Source: Prorocentrum cordatum (Eukaryota; Sar; Dinophyceae; Prorocentrales; Prorocentraceae). From it: DNA of 64,000 nt. Position numbers and translations under genes: made by a program. This document shows positions 1-10,659 of the stretch, one piece after another (within the stretch, counting starts at the first letter, position 1; every line of letters begins with the position of its first letter). The stretch lies in the NCBI GenBank assembly GCA_963575745.1, contig CAUYUJ010000725.1:568501-632500 (forward strand), read 5' to 3'. The notes under the pieces are model-generated. The model ran no database searches and was not told the origin of the DNA. It saw nothing but the letters and a program-made list of their open reading frames with translations.

Positions 1-1348
1 CTTTGGTATTGGCAACAATGGCGTTGGCGGGAAGGGCGTCGGGAACCTGGGCAGGTGGTGGGTCACAAGTGTGGCCTTCGTCGTTGTCCGTGTCGAGCGA
101 ACTACCGTCGCTGGGGCTGAAGCCGCCAGCGTCGGTGTCAGCATCACTGTCGTCCGTGCAAGCTTGGTCAGGGTTGAAGGCGGTGGTGTCGCAGTGGAGT
201 TGCGTATCGTCGGGAGTGGTGGGCGTGCGGAGGTACGCCGTGGGCGAGCAGTCAGCAGCCCGTGCGTATATGGCCGCCTTTCGCCCGCTTGGCTCGCGGA
301 CACCCTCAGCCCAAATCTTGATGCGTTCAGCTTTGGCTCGGTTTGCACGTCGCGCCAGCTCTGAGTCAAGGTTTTGGATCAGACGGTCCAGGTGCTCTCC
401 GCGTGGTGCTGGCTCGTCGGGGTTCCAGGCCTCAGGAAAGGCCAGGAGGACCGTGGGGCGCAGCTTGTGGCAGAGAAGGCGGGCCGCGGTCCACGTGCAG
501 TCGATGCGCTGCGCCAGGTGAGGCGGGATGGCACGGCAGTCGATATGGTGGTGCTGTCCGATGAAGCGAAGCTCACAAAGTTGCCGATGGAGCTTGCGAA
601 GGCGGTTCATGTGAATCGTGGAAGCTCCGTAGGTGGGAAAGGCGCGGGGGACAGCGGGTCGCTCCTCGAACGTGGGTGTGAGCCCGTGCATGGTAGGGGC
701 CTTCTTTTTTGGGTGGTCTGGCGGCGGAGGTGGCAGGTCGCGCAGCCGCGTGAGATGGTACTCATGGCTGGCCTCGTTTGCCAGGGCGAACATGCGTTCC
801 ACATCGTCGCGTGTGTCGGCCTGCACCATGCGGTCCTGGTATCGCCCTGCGATAAGGGTCCCTAATGCCTGAAGTTCGTGGTCCTCATGAGCTCCATCGT
901 TAAGAGGGTAAGGCGTGGGGGCTAGAAGGCGTCGGGCCGTATGGTCGAGGCGGCTAAGGTCGAGCGTGACCTGTAGGCCAACGTGGGACTTCGCTGGCAA
1001 GTCACGCAGATAGCAGAAGTCGGTGACAAGGGATCGCGCCGCTTGGTTGGCGATGATGTAATCGATGCGCGAAGTGCGGGGACACTTGGTGACACGGTCC
1101 CAGTCAGGGATATTGCCATATGTGTGCATGGTGTGGTCAGGTGTGCCTTCAGCGACGTTAAACCATCCGTGTTGCATCATGTGCAGCAGGTGAGGATTGT
1201 CATCGATGTTCGTGTTGGCGCCCATGCAAATGAAATACGGGGCTGTGCCGACCCTCGCGGCGGCGCAGTCAGCTAGCCGAAACAAGTCGGTGCTGTCTCC
1301 TCCAGCGACCCCATAGAGGCTCGCTATGTAGATCCCAGCGGGCCCGTA
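1..1348 (-). CDS. LINE-type retrotransposon ORF, endonuclease domain (partial at both ends)
   Basis: The minus strand is open in one frame for about 449 codons from the GA microsatellite to the window edge. It starts with IYIASLYGVAGGDSTDLF, then FICMGANTNIDD (about 1200-1230), then RIDYIIA (about 1055-1075) and KSHVGLQVTLDL. This matches the second half of an endonuclease/exonuclease/phosphatase fold as used by non-LTR retrotransposons, which cut target DNA for reverse transcription. The usual GDxN and SDH motifs appear as GANTN and SHV, so the active site looks eroded or divergent. About 300 further codons follow without a recognised domain; the reverse transcriptase would lie beyond position 1. 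The N-terminal part is lost where the GA tract begins. Seen: open frame and motifs. Inferred: element class. Confidence 0.6.
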
Positions 1349-1369
1349 GAGAGAGAGAGAGAGAGAGAG

Positions 1370-1413
<44 letters not shown>

Positions 1414-1462
1414 GACAGAGAGAGGGGAAGTTGAGAGAGGAGACAGGCGAGAGAAAGAGAGA

Positions 1463-1514
<52 letters not shown>

Positions 1515-1564
1515 AGAAGAGAGAAGGAGAGAGAGAGAGAAAGAGGGAGAGAGAGGGGGGGGAG

Positions 1565-1619
<55 letters not shown>

Positions 1620-1652
1620 GGAGAGAGCGAGAGAGAGAGAGAGAGAGAGAGC

Positions 1653-1685
<33 letters not shown>

Positions 1686-1812
1686 AGAGCGGGAGAGAGC
1701 GAGGGAGAGCGAGAGAGAGCGAGAGAGAGCGCGTGAGAAGCGACGAGGAGAGATAGAGAGAGAGAGAGATAGAGAGAGAGAAGAGAAGAGAAGAGAAGAG
1801 AAGAGAGAGAGC

Positions 1813-1845
<33 letters not shown>

Positions 1846-1877
1846 GAGAGAGCAGAGAGAGAATAGAGAGAAGAGAG

Positions 1878-1913
<36 letters not shown>

Positions 1914-2153
1914 CAGAGATAGAGGCAGAGAGAGAGAGGCACAGAGAGAGAGGCAGAGAGAGAGAGAGGCAGAGAGACAGAGGCAGAGAGAGAGAGGCAG
2001 AGAGAGAGAGAGCAGAGGCAGAGAGAGGGAGAGAGAGAGAGACGGCAGAGAGAGAGAGAGAGAGAGCAGAGAGAGCAGAGAGAGCAGAAAGAGAGCAGGC
2101 AGAAAGAGAGGAAGAAGAGAGACAGAGGAGCAGAAGAGCAGAGAGAGAGGCAG
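1349..2153. repeat. (GA)n microsatellite
   Basis: About 800 bp of GA dinucleotides with occasional GGA, AGC and AGGC interruptions. The Ser/Leu or Arg/Glu open frames across it are a by-product of the repeat. It abuts the LINE fragment exactly where the endonuclease domain is truncated. Confidence 0.97.
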
Positions 2154-2261
2154 CTCAGTCACACTTAAATCCAGATTCGCCCTCACGAGTCCCCACCAAG
2201 GGAGCGCAGCAAGGAGATGCACATATGGGATCCCCACGCAGTGAATAATTAATTAGTAGTA

Positions 2262-2430
<169 letters not shown>

Positions 2431-2639
2431 GCTACTATCTCCGAACAGCACTCCCAGCGAAGCATGCCGACAGTCGTTTGGTGCAGGCGTGTGTCTGCCT
2501 GCCTTTGCATATACCCTCTGCTCCTATTTCCCCCCCCCTCCTTGTCGGGGAGCCGAAGGAGGACGAGTCGGAGGAGGAGGAGGGAGGGAAGGAGTTGGGA
2601 GGCAAGACAGAGGGCGTTCGTCGTCGAGTCCAGCGATCT

Positions 2640-2830
2640 CTCCCGACCAGCGTCGTCGTTGTTGCCATTCTGGCTCACAGTATTTCAGTGTGGCTGTGAG
2701 CTTCGCTCCGCCTACCAGTAATCGCTTCCGCCTACCAGCAACATTCTTGCGGCTGGCATGGAGAAGCGCCCGTGCGCTCTTGTACTCTTGCTCGCCACGG
2801 GGGCTCCTTTGAGCGAGCGTGGAGAATGTC
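2640..2830 (+). repeat. Spliced-leader-like dispersed repeat, copy 1 (partial)
   Basis: Contains GTTGCCATTCTGGCTCACAG at 2661-2680, then TGTGGCTGTGAGCTT, CGCTTCCGCC and GGCATGGAGA-like blocks shared with copies at 6.1-6.55 kb, 9.58-9.85 kb and 10.26-10.56 kb. The core GCCATTCTGGCTCA differs by one base from GCCATTTTGGCTCA of the dinoflagellate spliced leader. The copy lacks the upstream half present in the others. Confidence 0.7.
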
Positions 2831-4017
2831 GGTCGCCGGCATTCTCGCACCACCTTTAGCTTCGACGGTGCGGTCGGCGCTCTGCACTTCGGTCCGCACG
2901 GTCTGGAACGCGATGGCGAGGCTTACACCGCGAGGGCAGCGAGCGGAGCTCAGCCCACCACGACGACGACAGGACGACGACGTCAAGATAACGACGACGA
3001 CGACGACCGCGACGTCAATGGTGACTTTGCTTGCGAGCGGAACGCGCGCGCCCATCGTGCTTTTGGCACGATGTGGCTGCGTTGCGCAAGTAGTGCACAT
3101 CGCTCATCACGGCTACGGGCTCGCCACTTTTTGTTGTGATGCATGTCACGCCCTCCTCCATTGGCCCTGCTTTCGTGGCAGCAGGTCGTCGTTGCGGCGA
3201 ACGCTCGGGGACGTGCAGGCACGGCTGCCGCCGCGGGATGTCCCGGGGACGCGCCACTCTCGAGATTTTATTGGCACGATCCAACCACATTGCGACCTCA
3301 GGGCACTCACTCCCCCTCACACATATACACGCATACATTCAAATCAGAAACACTCACAAATCATACACATAATAACAAAGCACAGAAAGAAATGCACATA
3401 ATTTCAACCTTGTTCCCCCCCCCTCCCCAAGGGGGTGAGGGGGCCCGCCATTCTTCCTTTGGACGTCGATCGGGCCCTGGCGAGGCCTGGACGTCGAACT
3501 TCCAAGTTTCGTCTGCCGCGCTCGTGCGCAGTAGACGCGTCGAGCGTTGCGCAACGTGTTGGCTGAATTGCACCGCCCTGTCTTCTGAAAAAACGGAGAA
3601 CAAGCACAGCAGGCATAAGGCCCTCCGAACCCTTGCAGGAGTAAAGTGCCATGGGAGGGCTTGCAGGTATTCAAGAGCTCCAGGCTATCTGCATGACTTT
3701 CGGCCTGCCCCGCCACAGTCTATGCACGGGCTTTCGTCCTATCCTGCCTCAGGATATCCAGGGGCCTGCGGCCTAGTCCGCCACCGTGGTTCAGGGATCA
3801 ACGATTTTCAGGGTACACTACCATAAAAAGGCTATCAGGCTCAAGGTTCAGATTTCTTCAAGGCTTACCACAGGGTTTCTGAGCGATAAAGGCTGACAAT
3901 GGACACTACAGTCCGTTGGCGATCCTTCAGTCGCACGTTTCAGAAATGCCATGATGTCTTGGTTGTCTTGTGGCATGTTGAATCATTTGCGGTCCTCTCT
4001 CAAGTTTTGTGTTCGAG
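2831..4017. other. No confident gene; short GAC tract and unique sequence
   Basis: A short CGACGA tract sits at 2955-3015. The rest is unique sequence with only short, unsupported frames. I see no exon with convincing amino acid composition. Confidence 0.4.
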
Positions 4018-4206
4018 TCAGTAGTCCCCGACGACGACGACGTCGACGACGACGACGACGACGACCCTGCCTCTCACTCCGGGCGGCCGTCTCGGCTGCT
4101 GGCAGCTGGGCGGCTCTGGGCGGCGTCGAGGCTCCGCTGACTGATTACTAGATGCATATATGTATATCTGCCATATGTATTCTGTGTAGACGTATATATA
4201 CATGTT

Positions 4207-4254
<48 letters not shown>

Positions 4255-4258
4255 ACAC
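4018..4258. repeat. (CGA)n and (TA)n microsatellites
   Basis: CGACGA trinucleotides at about 4027-4065, then alternating TATA with CATATA interruptions at about 4155-4255. Between 4260 and 4720 there is GC-rich sequence without a supportable gene. Confidence 0.9.
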
Positions 4259-4719
4259 GGACGCAGTTGAGAGTCGATGGGGGGAGGGGGCCTGGCCCGC
4301 GGCCTAGGGCGGGGCCCGGGACTCTGGGGCGGGACCCAGGGCTTCATCATCGTAGGATGCTCATCATTATCATCATCGCTATGTTGGTGGGGGAGGAGGA
4401 GGACAGCTACCCAATGCGCGTTGGCGCCACCGCCGCCCCCCCGCGCCCGCTGGCGCACCCGCAGCGCGGCTGCGGGAGGGGCTGCGCCTCAATTCCTGCA
4501 GAGGCGGCCTGCAGGAATGTTTCAATTTTGGCGTTTTGTATAAACGCCCGAGCGGCCCACCCTTTTTTGGGGGGCTGGTGGTTCACGGGGGAGGAGGTGA
4601 CCATCATCATCCCCCTTGCCGCGTTCGCCTTCCCTCGACGACGATGTCCACGACTTCCCACGTTCTGGCTGAAGGGCGGGCCCACTTTCCCTCGTTCGGG
4701 CCGCTTGTTTCCTGGGGGG

Positions 4720-5755
4720 GGTTCTAGGAGTCGTTCGGGTCGTTCGTTCGTGTGTGCATGCTTCTCGAGTTGTCTGTGCGTCGTTCGGGCCGCTCGTCCT
4801 GGCGTGAGTCGTTCGGGCCCCTCCTTGTGTGCGAGTCGCTCGGGCTCCTCGGGGTGTGACACGTTCGGGCGCCTCGTCCTGGTGTGAGTCGTTCGGGCCC
4901 CTCCTTGTGTGTGAGTCGATCGGGCGTTTCGTCGTGTGAGACACTCGGGCTCCTCCTGGTGTGAGTCGTTCGGGCTCCTCGTCCTGGTGTGAGTCGTTCG
5001 GGCCCCTCCTTGTCTGTGAGTCGTTCGGGCTCCTCGTGGTGTGAGTCGTCCGGGCCCGTCGTCCTGGTGCGAGTCGTTCGGGCTCCTCCTTGTGTGTGAG
5101 TCCTTCGGGCTCCTCGTGGCGTGAGTAGTTCGGGCCTCTCGGCCTGGTGGGAGTCGTTCGGGCCTTTCCGTGCGTGTGAGTCGTTCGGGATCCTCGTGGT
5201 GCGAGTCGTTCGGGCTCCTCGTCGTGGTGTGAGTCGTTCGGGCCCCTCCTTGTGTGTGAGTCGTTCGGGCTCCTCGTGGTGTGAGTCGTTCGGGCCCCTC
5301 GTCCTGGTGTGAGTCGTTCGGGCCCCTCTTTCTGTGTGAGTCGTTCGGGCTCGTCGTGGTGTGAGTCGTTTGGGCCCCTCGTCTTGGTGCGAGTCGTTCG
5401 GGCCCCTCCTTGTGCGTGAGTCGTTCAGTCTCCTCGTGGTGTGAGTCGTTCGGGCCCCCCGTCCTGGTGTGAGTTGTTCGGGCCTCTCCTTGCGTGTGAC
5501 TCGTTCGGGCCCCTCCTGGTGTGAGTCGTTCGGGCTCCTCGTCCTGGTGTGAGTCGTTCGGGCGCCTCCTTGCGTGTGAGTCGTTGGAGCTCCTCGTGGT
5601 GTGAGTCGTTCGGGCCTTTTCGTCCTGGTGGGAGTCGTTCGGGCCCCTCCTTGTGCGTGAGTCGTTCGGGCCCCCCGTGGTGTGAGTCGTTCGGGACCTT
5701 CGTCCTGGTGTGAGTCGTTCGGGCGCCTCCTTGCGTGTGAGTCGTGAGAGCGCTG
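4720..5755. repeat. 80-bp higher-order minisatellite
   Basis: Three related units of about 27, 25 and 28 bp, each with GTGAGTCGTTCGGGC, alternate to make a higher-order period of about 80 bp (CCTCCTTGTGT, CTCCTCGTGGT and CCTCGTCCTGGT variants). Because 80 is not a multiple of three, the same peptide motifs (PERLTPG, NDSHQDE, ARTTHT) cycle through the minus-strand frames and a 460-codon frame stays open. It is a satellite, not a protein gene. Confidence 0.93.
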
Positions 5756-6089
5756 TCCCAGCGCATCTGTAACGTCGCTCTAATGGCAAAGTCTGGTCAC
5801 CCTGCTAGTGAGCCCCGTGCGTCTCCATGCCCGCAAGTCGGTGGAAGAATGAGCATAGCGCAGCCCGTCGCTTACAAACAATAAGAGACATTATCTGTAA
5901 CCACTATTCACAGGTGACCCCTGGTAGAATTTGAATCGGTCGTTCCGCCCCTCGCCCTTCTCCTCCTTCTCGTTATCGGAGTTCTTGCGGTGCGCGCACG
6001 CAGGCCCTCACGTTAGTGGTGTGATGATACCGCCCGCGGGAGCGCAACGCTTTTGGTCTTGTCGCTGTCGTCACTTTCCGACGCTTCTT

Positions 6090-6550
6090 GACGGCGTTTG
6101 AGGTTCGTCAGCTCGTTCAAGACGGTCCAAGGCCCAGGAGGGCCCAGGAGGCCTGTACATCTCGCACGAGGGCTTCAAGAACGCTCCAAGAAAGTCCAGA
6201 AGGAATCCGGATCGAAATGACGCGGTCTCGGGTTCTGGAGGCCCGGGGGAAGCCGCTGGTAGAAATTCCGAGACTGTGCAGTAGTCGCGCGAGGCCCCAG
6301 GAGGCTCCGAAAAATTGCCACGAGGTCTCCAAGGGGCTCATGATTGGCCCAAATCCATAGTTGCTCCAGCGTTGTCGTCGCTGTTGCCATTCTGGCTCAC
6401 AGCGTTGCAGTGTGGCTGTGAGCTTAGCTCCGCCCATCAGCAACCGCTTCCGCCCTCCAGCAATTGCCCTGCGGTCGGCATGGAGAGGTGCCCGTGCGCC
6501 CCGGTAACTTTGCTAGCAGCAGGGGCCCCTTGGAGCGAGCAGGTCGAGGG
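6090..6550 (+). repeat. Spliced-leader-like dispersed repeat, copy 2
   Basis: The upstream half has degenerate GGCCCAGGAGGCTCC elements and a CCACGAGGTCTCCAAGG block. The downstream half has GTTGCCATTCTGGCTCACAG at 6383-6402 followed by TGTGGCTGTGAGCTTAGCTC. Both halves are alignable to copies 3 and 4, so the leader-like core lies inside the repeat rather than at its 5' end. Confidence 0.72.
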
Positions 6551-6639
6551 CAAGGGTTTCGAGGAGTTCATGGTGGACACGTTTGGATCATCGCTCGATG
6601 GTGGCGTTCCGTCGGGAAGCCAAGATGCCGAATTTAGTT

Positions 6640-7254
6640 GCGCGCTCATCCGTCTCGGAACGGGTCGAATTGCTTGCTGAAGGGTCGCGCCGCCTGCCGA
6701 TTTCCAGATGCGTCAGAGACTCCGCGCGTCATTCTTGCAGTTCGTGGCGCTTGGTTACCGCGTGGCGAGGCCGCCGTCATCCACAGCACGTTGCCCGGCA
6801 AGGCAGTCTTGAAGTTTTGGGTGGCTGTACGTGCCGAGGAGGAGGTGGTCAGTCTTCCTTCTTTTGGCAACGACCGATCGTCGCCGCACCGCCGTCGCCC
6901 AGCAGACATCGCGGACTGCCTGCCGCCAGAGCTATTTCGGCGAATAAAACTGAACGCCGCGAGAGCAATATAGAGTTCGCGGAGCAGGCCTTCGCGAACA
7001 AGTTCGCTCACACTACCAAGAGGCCGAGGCAGGATGGCAGCGGTGAGCTGAACTGCATGAGGAAACTCGTCGCTCATTTGGGCACGAAGGAGCTGCCTCC
7101 TCGGGGGCGCCCCAGCACTGCCTGGAAAGCTTGCGGTGACACGGTGTTTGCGCCCGCAGATATCGCGGCTCGGGGGTGCAGTTGCGCCCGCCTGGAGAAG
7201 TTCGCCGTGCGCATGTCCGTCGACTGTTGGCTCGCAAGACCAGGTTCAACCTAG
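6640..7254 (+). CDS. Upstream exon-like segments of a helicase-like gene
   Basis: Two plausible coding stretches in successive frames: one to 6972 (containing RVILAVRGAWLPRGE and PPELFRRIKLNAA) and one ending at 7254 (containing NIEFAEQAFANKFAHTT). They sit directly before the Walker A ORF, with frame changes between them. They may be exons with short introns or a frameshifted copy. I recognise no domain in them; the link to the helicase rests on adjacency and strand. Confidence 0.4.
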   Translation, partial: ARSSVSERVELLAEGSRRLPISRCVRDSARHSCSSWRLVTAWRGRRHPQHVARQGSLEVLGGCTCRGGGGQSSFFWQRPIVAAPPSPSRHRGLPAARAISANKTERRESNIEFAEQAFANKFAHTTKRPRQDGSGELNCMRKLVAHLGTKELPPRGRPSTAWKACGDTVFAPADIAARGCSCARLEKFAVRMSVDCWLARPGST

Positions 7255-8432
7255 GGTCAGAGGTCGCGCCGGCGCTGCGGCATGCGGCGAAGGGCAAGCT
7301 GCTGTGCGAACTGCGGGCGGGGTCTGTTCGCAACGAAGATGTGGTGCGTCTGAAGGTTCACGAGGACAACCTCGGTTGTGCTTCTATCGTGTGCAACATG
7401 AACACGTTCACTGACAGGGGTGCCCGTTGGCGCGTAGACTCCGACGGCGACTTCGCAACTGACAAGCATCGCACGCTGTGGATGATAAGTACGCGCGTAC
7501 TGTCGAACATGGGCATCCAGGGCAATGCGCTTAGCGCAGGCTGTCGAGACATTCGCATTGCTAGCCCGCACGTTAGCCCAGATATCCTGGAAGCAGCCTA
7601 CCGGAGCGGAACGCTCCATGTCGTAACGGCTGCGCCGAGGAAAGATTACGCTACTCGCATCACTCTGGAGCCAGAGGTGCACGAAGAGGGAGAGTATCTC
7701 GGCGTTATCCTTGAATGGGTTGGCAACCGAGTATACCAGCACACTGCTCTTGTTCGCAGCGCTACTGCGGAGAATGCTCTTGGGCTCGGCGCTCTGCGGG
7801 CTGCCTTTTCCATACTGCAACCTTGGTCTGGATCGCCAGTCGCAGTGGGAAATGTGCTGAAGAACAGAGTCTCTCCATCGTCTCCCTTCATCCAGTCGGT
7901 ATTGCGCAGGCGCCGCATTCAGCTGTTGGACGATCAGAAGCGATGCATGGAGACCATCAACGCCTCGGACAATCATCACTTAATGATCCAGGCTTACGCA
8001 GGTACTGGAAAGTCGCTACTTCTGGCTTTGCTGGTCGAGGCAGCGTTGGACCACGTCGACAGACAGAATGGCGCAGTGGTGATCGTCACTCCTTCGCGTA
8101 ATCTGCGTGACTCTATATTACAAGGTCCGGATTTCCTAGACAAGGTGTTTGTGGCGGATGATTTCGGGCCCCGAGTTGTTTGGCTTGGGCGACCTTCAGA
8201 TGCCCCTGGGGCGTTGAACACATGGGGAAATAAGGTTGCGGAGTTGGTGCATGAACAGCTGCACTTTCTGCGCGCACAGGTGCAAGAGCTGGAAGCTTTG
8301 CAGTTACTTCCTGCTTTTCAGAGTATCATGGAGTTCCGCATCTCCTGGAAGGGTTCGGAGTTCCGCGATTCGGAACGGCGACAGGGTCGTCGACTTCATC
8401 CCGTTCGGCGCGTCGTGTCTCGTCACTCGTGA
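7176..8432 (+). CDS. P-loop (SF1-like) helicase, N-terminal part
   Basis: An open frame of 418 codons without an ATG; it starts after a TGA at about 7139, so it is an internal exon or a broken gene. AYAGTGKS at residues 273-280 (nt 7992-8015) is a Walker A motif, followed by a hydrophobic helix and VVIVTPSRNLRDSIL, as in motif Ia of superfamily-1 DNA helicases. The preceding 270 residues look like coding sequence but are not recognised. No clear DExx box follows before the stop at 8432. Coding character continues in another frame from about 8395. A helicase C-terminal exon lies far downstream at 57260 on the same strand. Confidence 0.6.
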   Translation: MQLRPPGEVRRAHVRRLLARKTRFNLGSEVAPALRHAAKGKLLCELRAGSVRNEDVVRLKVHEDNLGCASIVCNMNTFTDRGARWRVDSDGDFATDKHRTLWMISTRVLSNMGIQGNALSAGCRDIRIASPHVSPDILEAAYRSGTLHVVTAAPRKDYATRITLEPEVHEEGEYLGVILEWVGNRVYQHTALVRSATAENALGLGALRAAFSILQPWSGSPVAVGNVLKNRVSPSSPFIQSVLRRRRIQLLDDQKRCMETINASDNHHLMIQAYAGTGKSLLLALLVEAALDHVDRQNGAVVIVTPSRNLRDSILQGPDFLDKVFVADDFGPRVVWLGRPSDAPGALNTWGNKVAELVHEQLHFLRAQVQELEALQLLPAFQSIMEFRISWKGSEFRDSERRQGRRLHPVRRVVSRHS

Positions 8433-9153
8433 TGTACACGCAGTTATCTGTCAGCTGCGGCGCCCGAGGACGAATGGTTCAGCCCTTTTGGCTGCTGTCG
8501 GCGCTGCGTGCCTTCTCTGGACGGACGCATGGGTGCAGGCCGTGGGCGTTCCTCTCACGACCGCATCCTATCGCGGCGACCTGGTGAGGAGACTCTTGCA
8601 AACGCGAGCGGATGAGGTGCAGGTAGCGAACCCCAGCATTCGCGTTTGCCGCGGGCGGTCGTTTCTCACAGGCACCCAGGCGTGTGCTCGGCGCAAAGCT
8701 CGACGGCTTGCATCCTTAGTGCTTGGTGTTGCACGCCGAGCTCCAGGGGCGCACGCTCTACTTCAAGAAGGCAGCGCGTCGAGCGCCATGGATGCTTTGT
8801 GCGGGTCTGGCCTGCCAACCGGGGGATACACAGCTAAATTCATGCCGGTGCTGTTGTCGCAGCTGGAGCTGGCGCAGTGGACGTCAGTTGCGACCCGCGG
8901 CTTCGCTGGTTCCACGGGCTTGGCGGCACTTCGCCTGCTCGCGGGTCGAAGCGTGACCTTGGCTGGGGCTGACACGGCGCTGGCGCTGCTGTCGCAGAGC
9001 ATCCGTGCAGATTGGGCCGGACCGCCGCGGCTGCCCCCGTTCGAGATGCTCGACCTGGAATCGCAGCTCTGTGCGTGGCACTCTGCGGACTGTGCATCTG
9101 CGAACAGCTGTCAGTACCGGGGCATGCGTGGCGCACATCAGCTGGCGCAGTAA
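8395..9153 (+). pseudogene. Continuation of helicase-like sequence in another frame
   Basis: From VVDFIPFGASCLV through AVICQLRRPR, LLWTDAWVQAVGVPL and LVRRLLQTRADEVQVA to a stop at 9153. The frame is +1 relative to the Walker A ORF with no obvious intron, so the copy is either frameshifted or spliced at a site I cannot place. ADEVQ could be a degenerate motif II, but that is weak. Confidence 0.35.
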
Positions 9154-9579
9154 AGTGTTTGACTTCGTCGGCGGGGCGCGCGTTTTTCATTGCAGCGGCG
9201 TGGCCGCAGTATGGTGCGAAATGCGCGAACCAACGGTTCGTTGGCATAGCGCGCGTGTGCATCCAATGCGCAGGTGGAACATAGCTATCCTCAGTAGTCG
9301 CAATCATCGCGCTTCCCTTTCTTCATTCACCTTTCCCTTCGTTGACACGGCACGTCAGATGCGCCTCGAGCGCACAGCGGGCAGATGTCACGTCGCGGGC
9401 GCAGCGCGCGCCCGCGCCTGAGGGAGGAGGGTGGGAATGGATGGTCATGAGGGGGGGGGGGAGGTGAGGTGTGGGAGTGCATGAGCTGCCATCAGCTGAC
9501 GCATGGCGTTTTTGTAGACGCGTTCGTGTCCTGGATGAGAAGGCGGAGGACTTTCAGATCCAGGCTATCGCTTTGTCGC

Positions 9580-9850
9580 TCTTGTCGCTCTCGATTGGCA
9601 GAGGCTCCAGGGAAGCCGCTGGAGGAAATCCAGAGGTCCGCAGCAGCTTCGCGATGCTCCAAGAGGCTCCCAAGAAGGGGCACGAAGTCACCAAGCCGCT
9701 CAGAACTGGCCCAAGTCCATATTTCATGCAGCTTTGTCGTCGCCGTTGCCATTCTGGCTCACAGTGTTGAAAAGTGGCTGTGAGTTCAACTCTGCCTACA
9801 TGCAATCGCTTCCGCCTATGAGCAATCTTCCTGTGATTCTGTGGTCGCTC
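9580..9850 (+). repeat. Spliced-leader-like dispersed repeat, copy 3
   Basis: Carries GTTGCCATTCTGGCTCACAG at 9745-9764 with both flanks alignable to copies 2 and 4 (CACGAAGTCACCAAG upstream; GTGGCTGTGAGTTCAACTC downstream). Sequence between 9154 and 9580 holds no supportable gene. Confidence 0.72.
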
Positions 9851-10259
9851 CGCCTAGTAGTTGAGCAGCGAGCTGAGCTCGGCATTCTTGCAATGCGTCG
9901 CATTTGTGCTCCCTCCTCCTTGTCCTTCTCGTCCTCCTACCCTTCCCCCTCGCGCACCTCCTCCCCATCATATTTGTCCTCCTCCCCCTCCTCCTCCTGT
10001 CTCGGAGACCAGCTCATTGCCATGTTCACGGTGACCTACTGCGTGGCTCCACGTTGCTGACAGTGGACACGACATTACAGTGCCCAGGAACCCATTGTAG
10101 CTGGACGGTTGGGCAAAGCGAAGGCATGTGACGATGCCGTCCGACCACAGTCTGCCTCTGTATGGGCGCTTGAACTAACGAGCCCCTCATTGCCTACTCT
10201 TGAGAGTTCCCAAGTACCCAGTCGGGGCTCGTCAGGATCTAAGGCCCGAGGGGGCACAC

Positions 10260-10560
10260 GAATTGAAGGTCTCCTCTTATTTGATCGATTTCCTCCAAGA
10301 TGGCCCCAAGAAGCGCCCAGGAGGCACCAAGAGGCCCCAATTTTGCCCCAAGATGGCACTCGCGAGGCCCCAAAGGCTTCTAGGAAGGGCCACGATTTCA
10401 CCAAGGCGCTCAGGAGAGGCCCAAGTCTACATTTCCTGCAGCGTTGTCGTCGCTGTTGCCATTCTGGTTCACAGTGATGAAGTGTGGCTGTGAGCTTAGC
10501 TCGGCCAGCAGCAATCGCTGGTGCCTACGAGCAATCTCCCAGTGGCCGTGAGTTCTCTCC
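10260..10560 (+). repeat. Spliced-leader-like dispersed repeat, copy 4
   Basis: Degenerate CCAAGAGGCCCC units at 10295-10390, then GTTGCCATTCTGGTTCACAG at 10455-10474 (one extra change in the core). It lies about 190 bp upstream of the intact ORF at 10660, so it could be part of that gene's 5' region. Confidence 0.7.
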
Positions 10561-10659
10561 GCCCATCATTTTCGCTGTGAGCTCAGCTCCGCACGGACGC
10601 TCTGCCTTCCAACGCCGCCAACTGCCTCCCTTCTGCCGAGAGTTCGCGTCAAGCTGGGG

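Noticed and set aside
1269-2237. 322-codon Ser/Leu-rich minus-strand frame
   Set aside because: Translation of the GA microsatellite in a frame different from the LINE fragment.
4407-5789. 460-codon minus-strand frame with PNDSH/ERLTPG repeats
   Set aside because: Open only because the 80-bp minisatellite lacks stops; the same motifs cycle through all frames.
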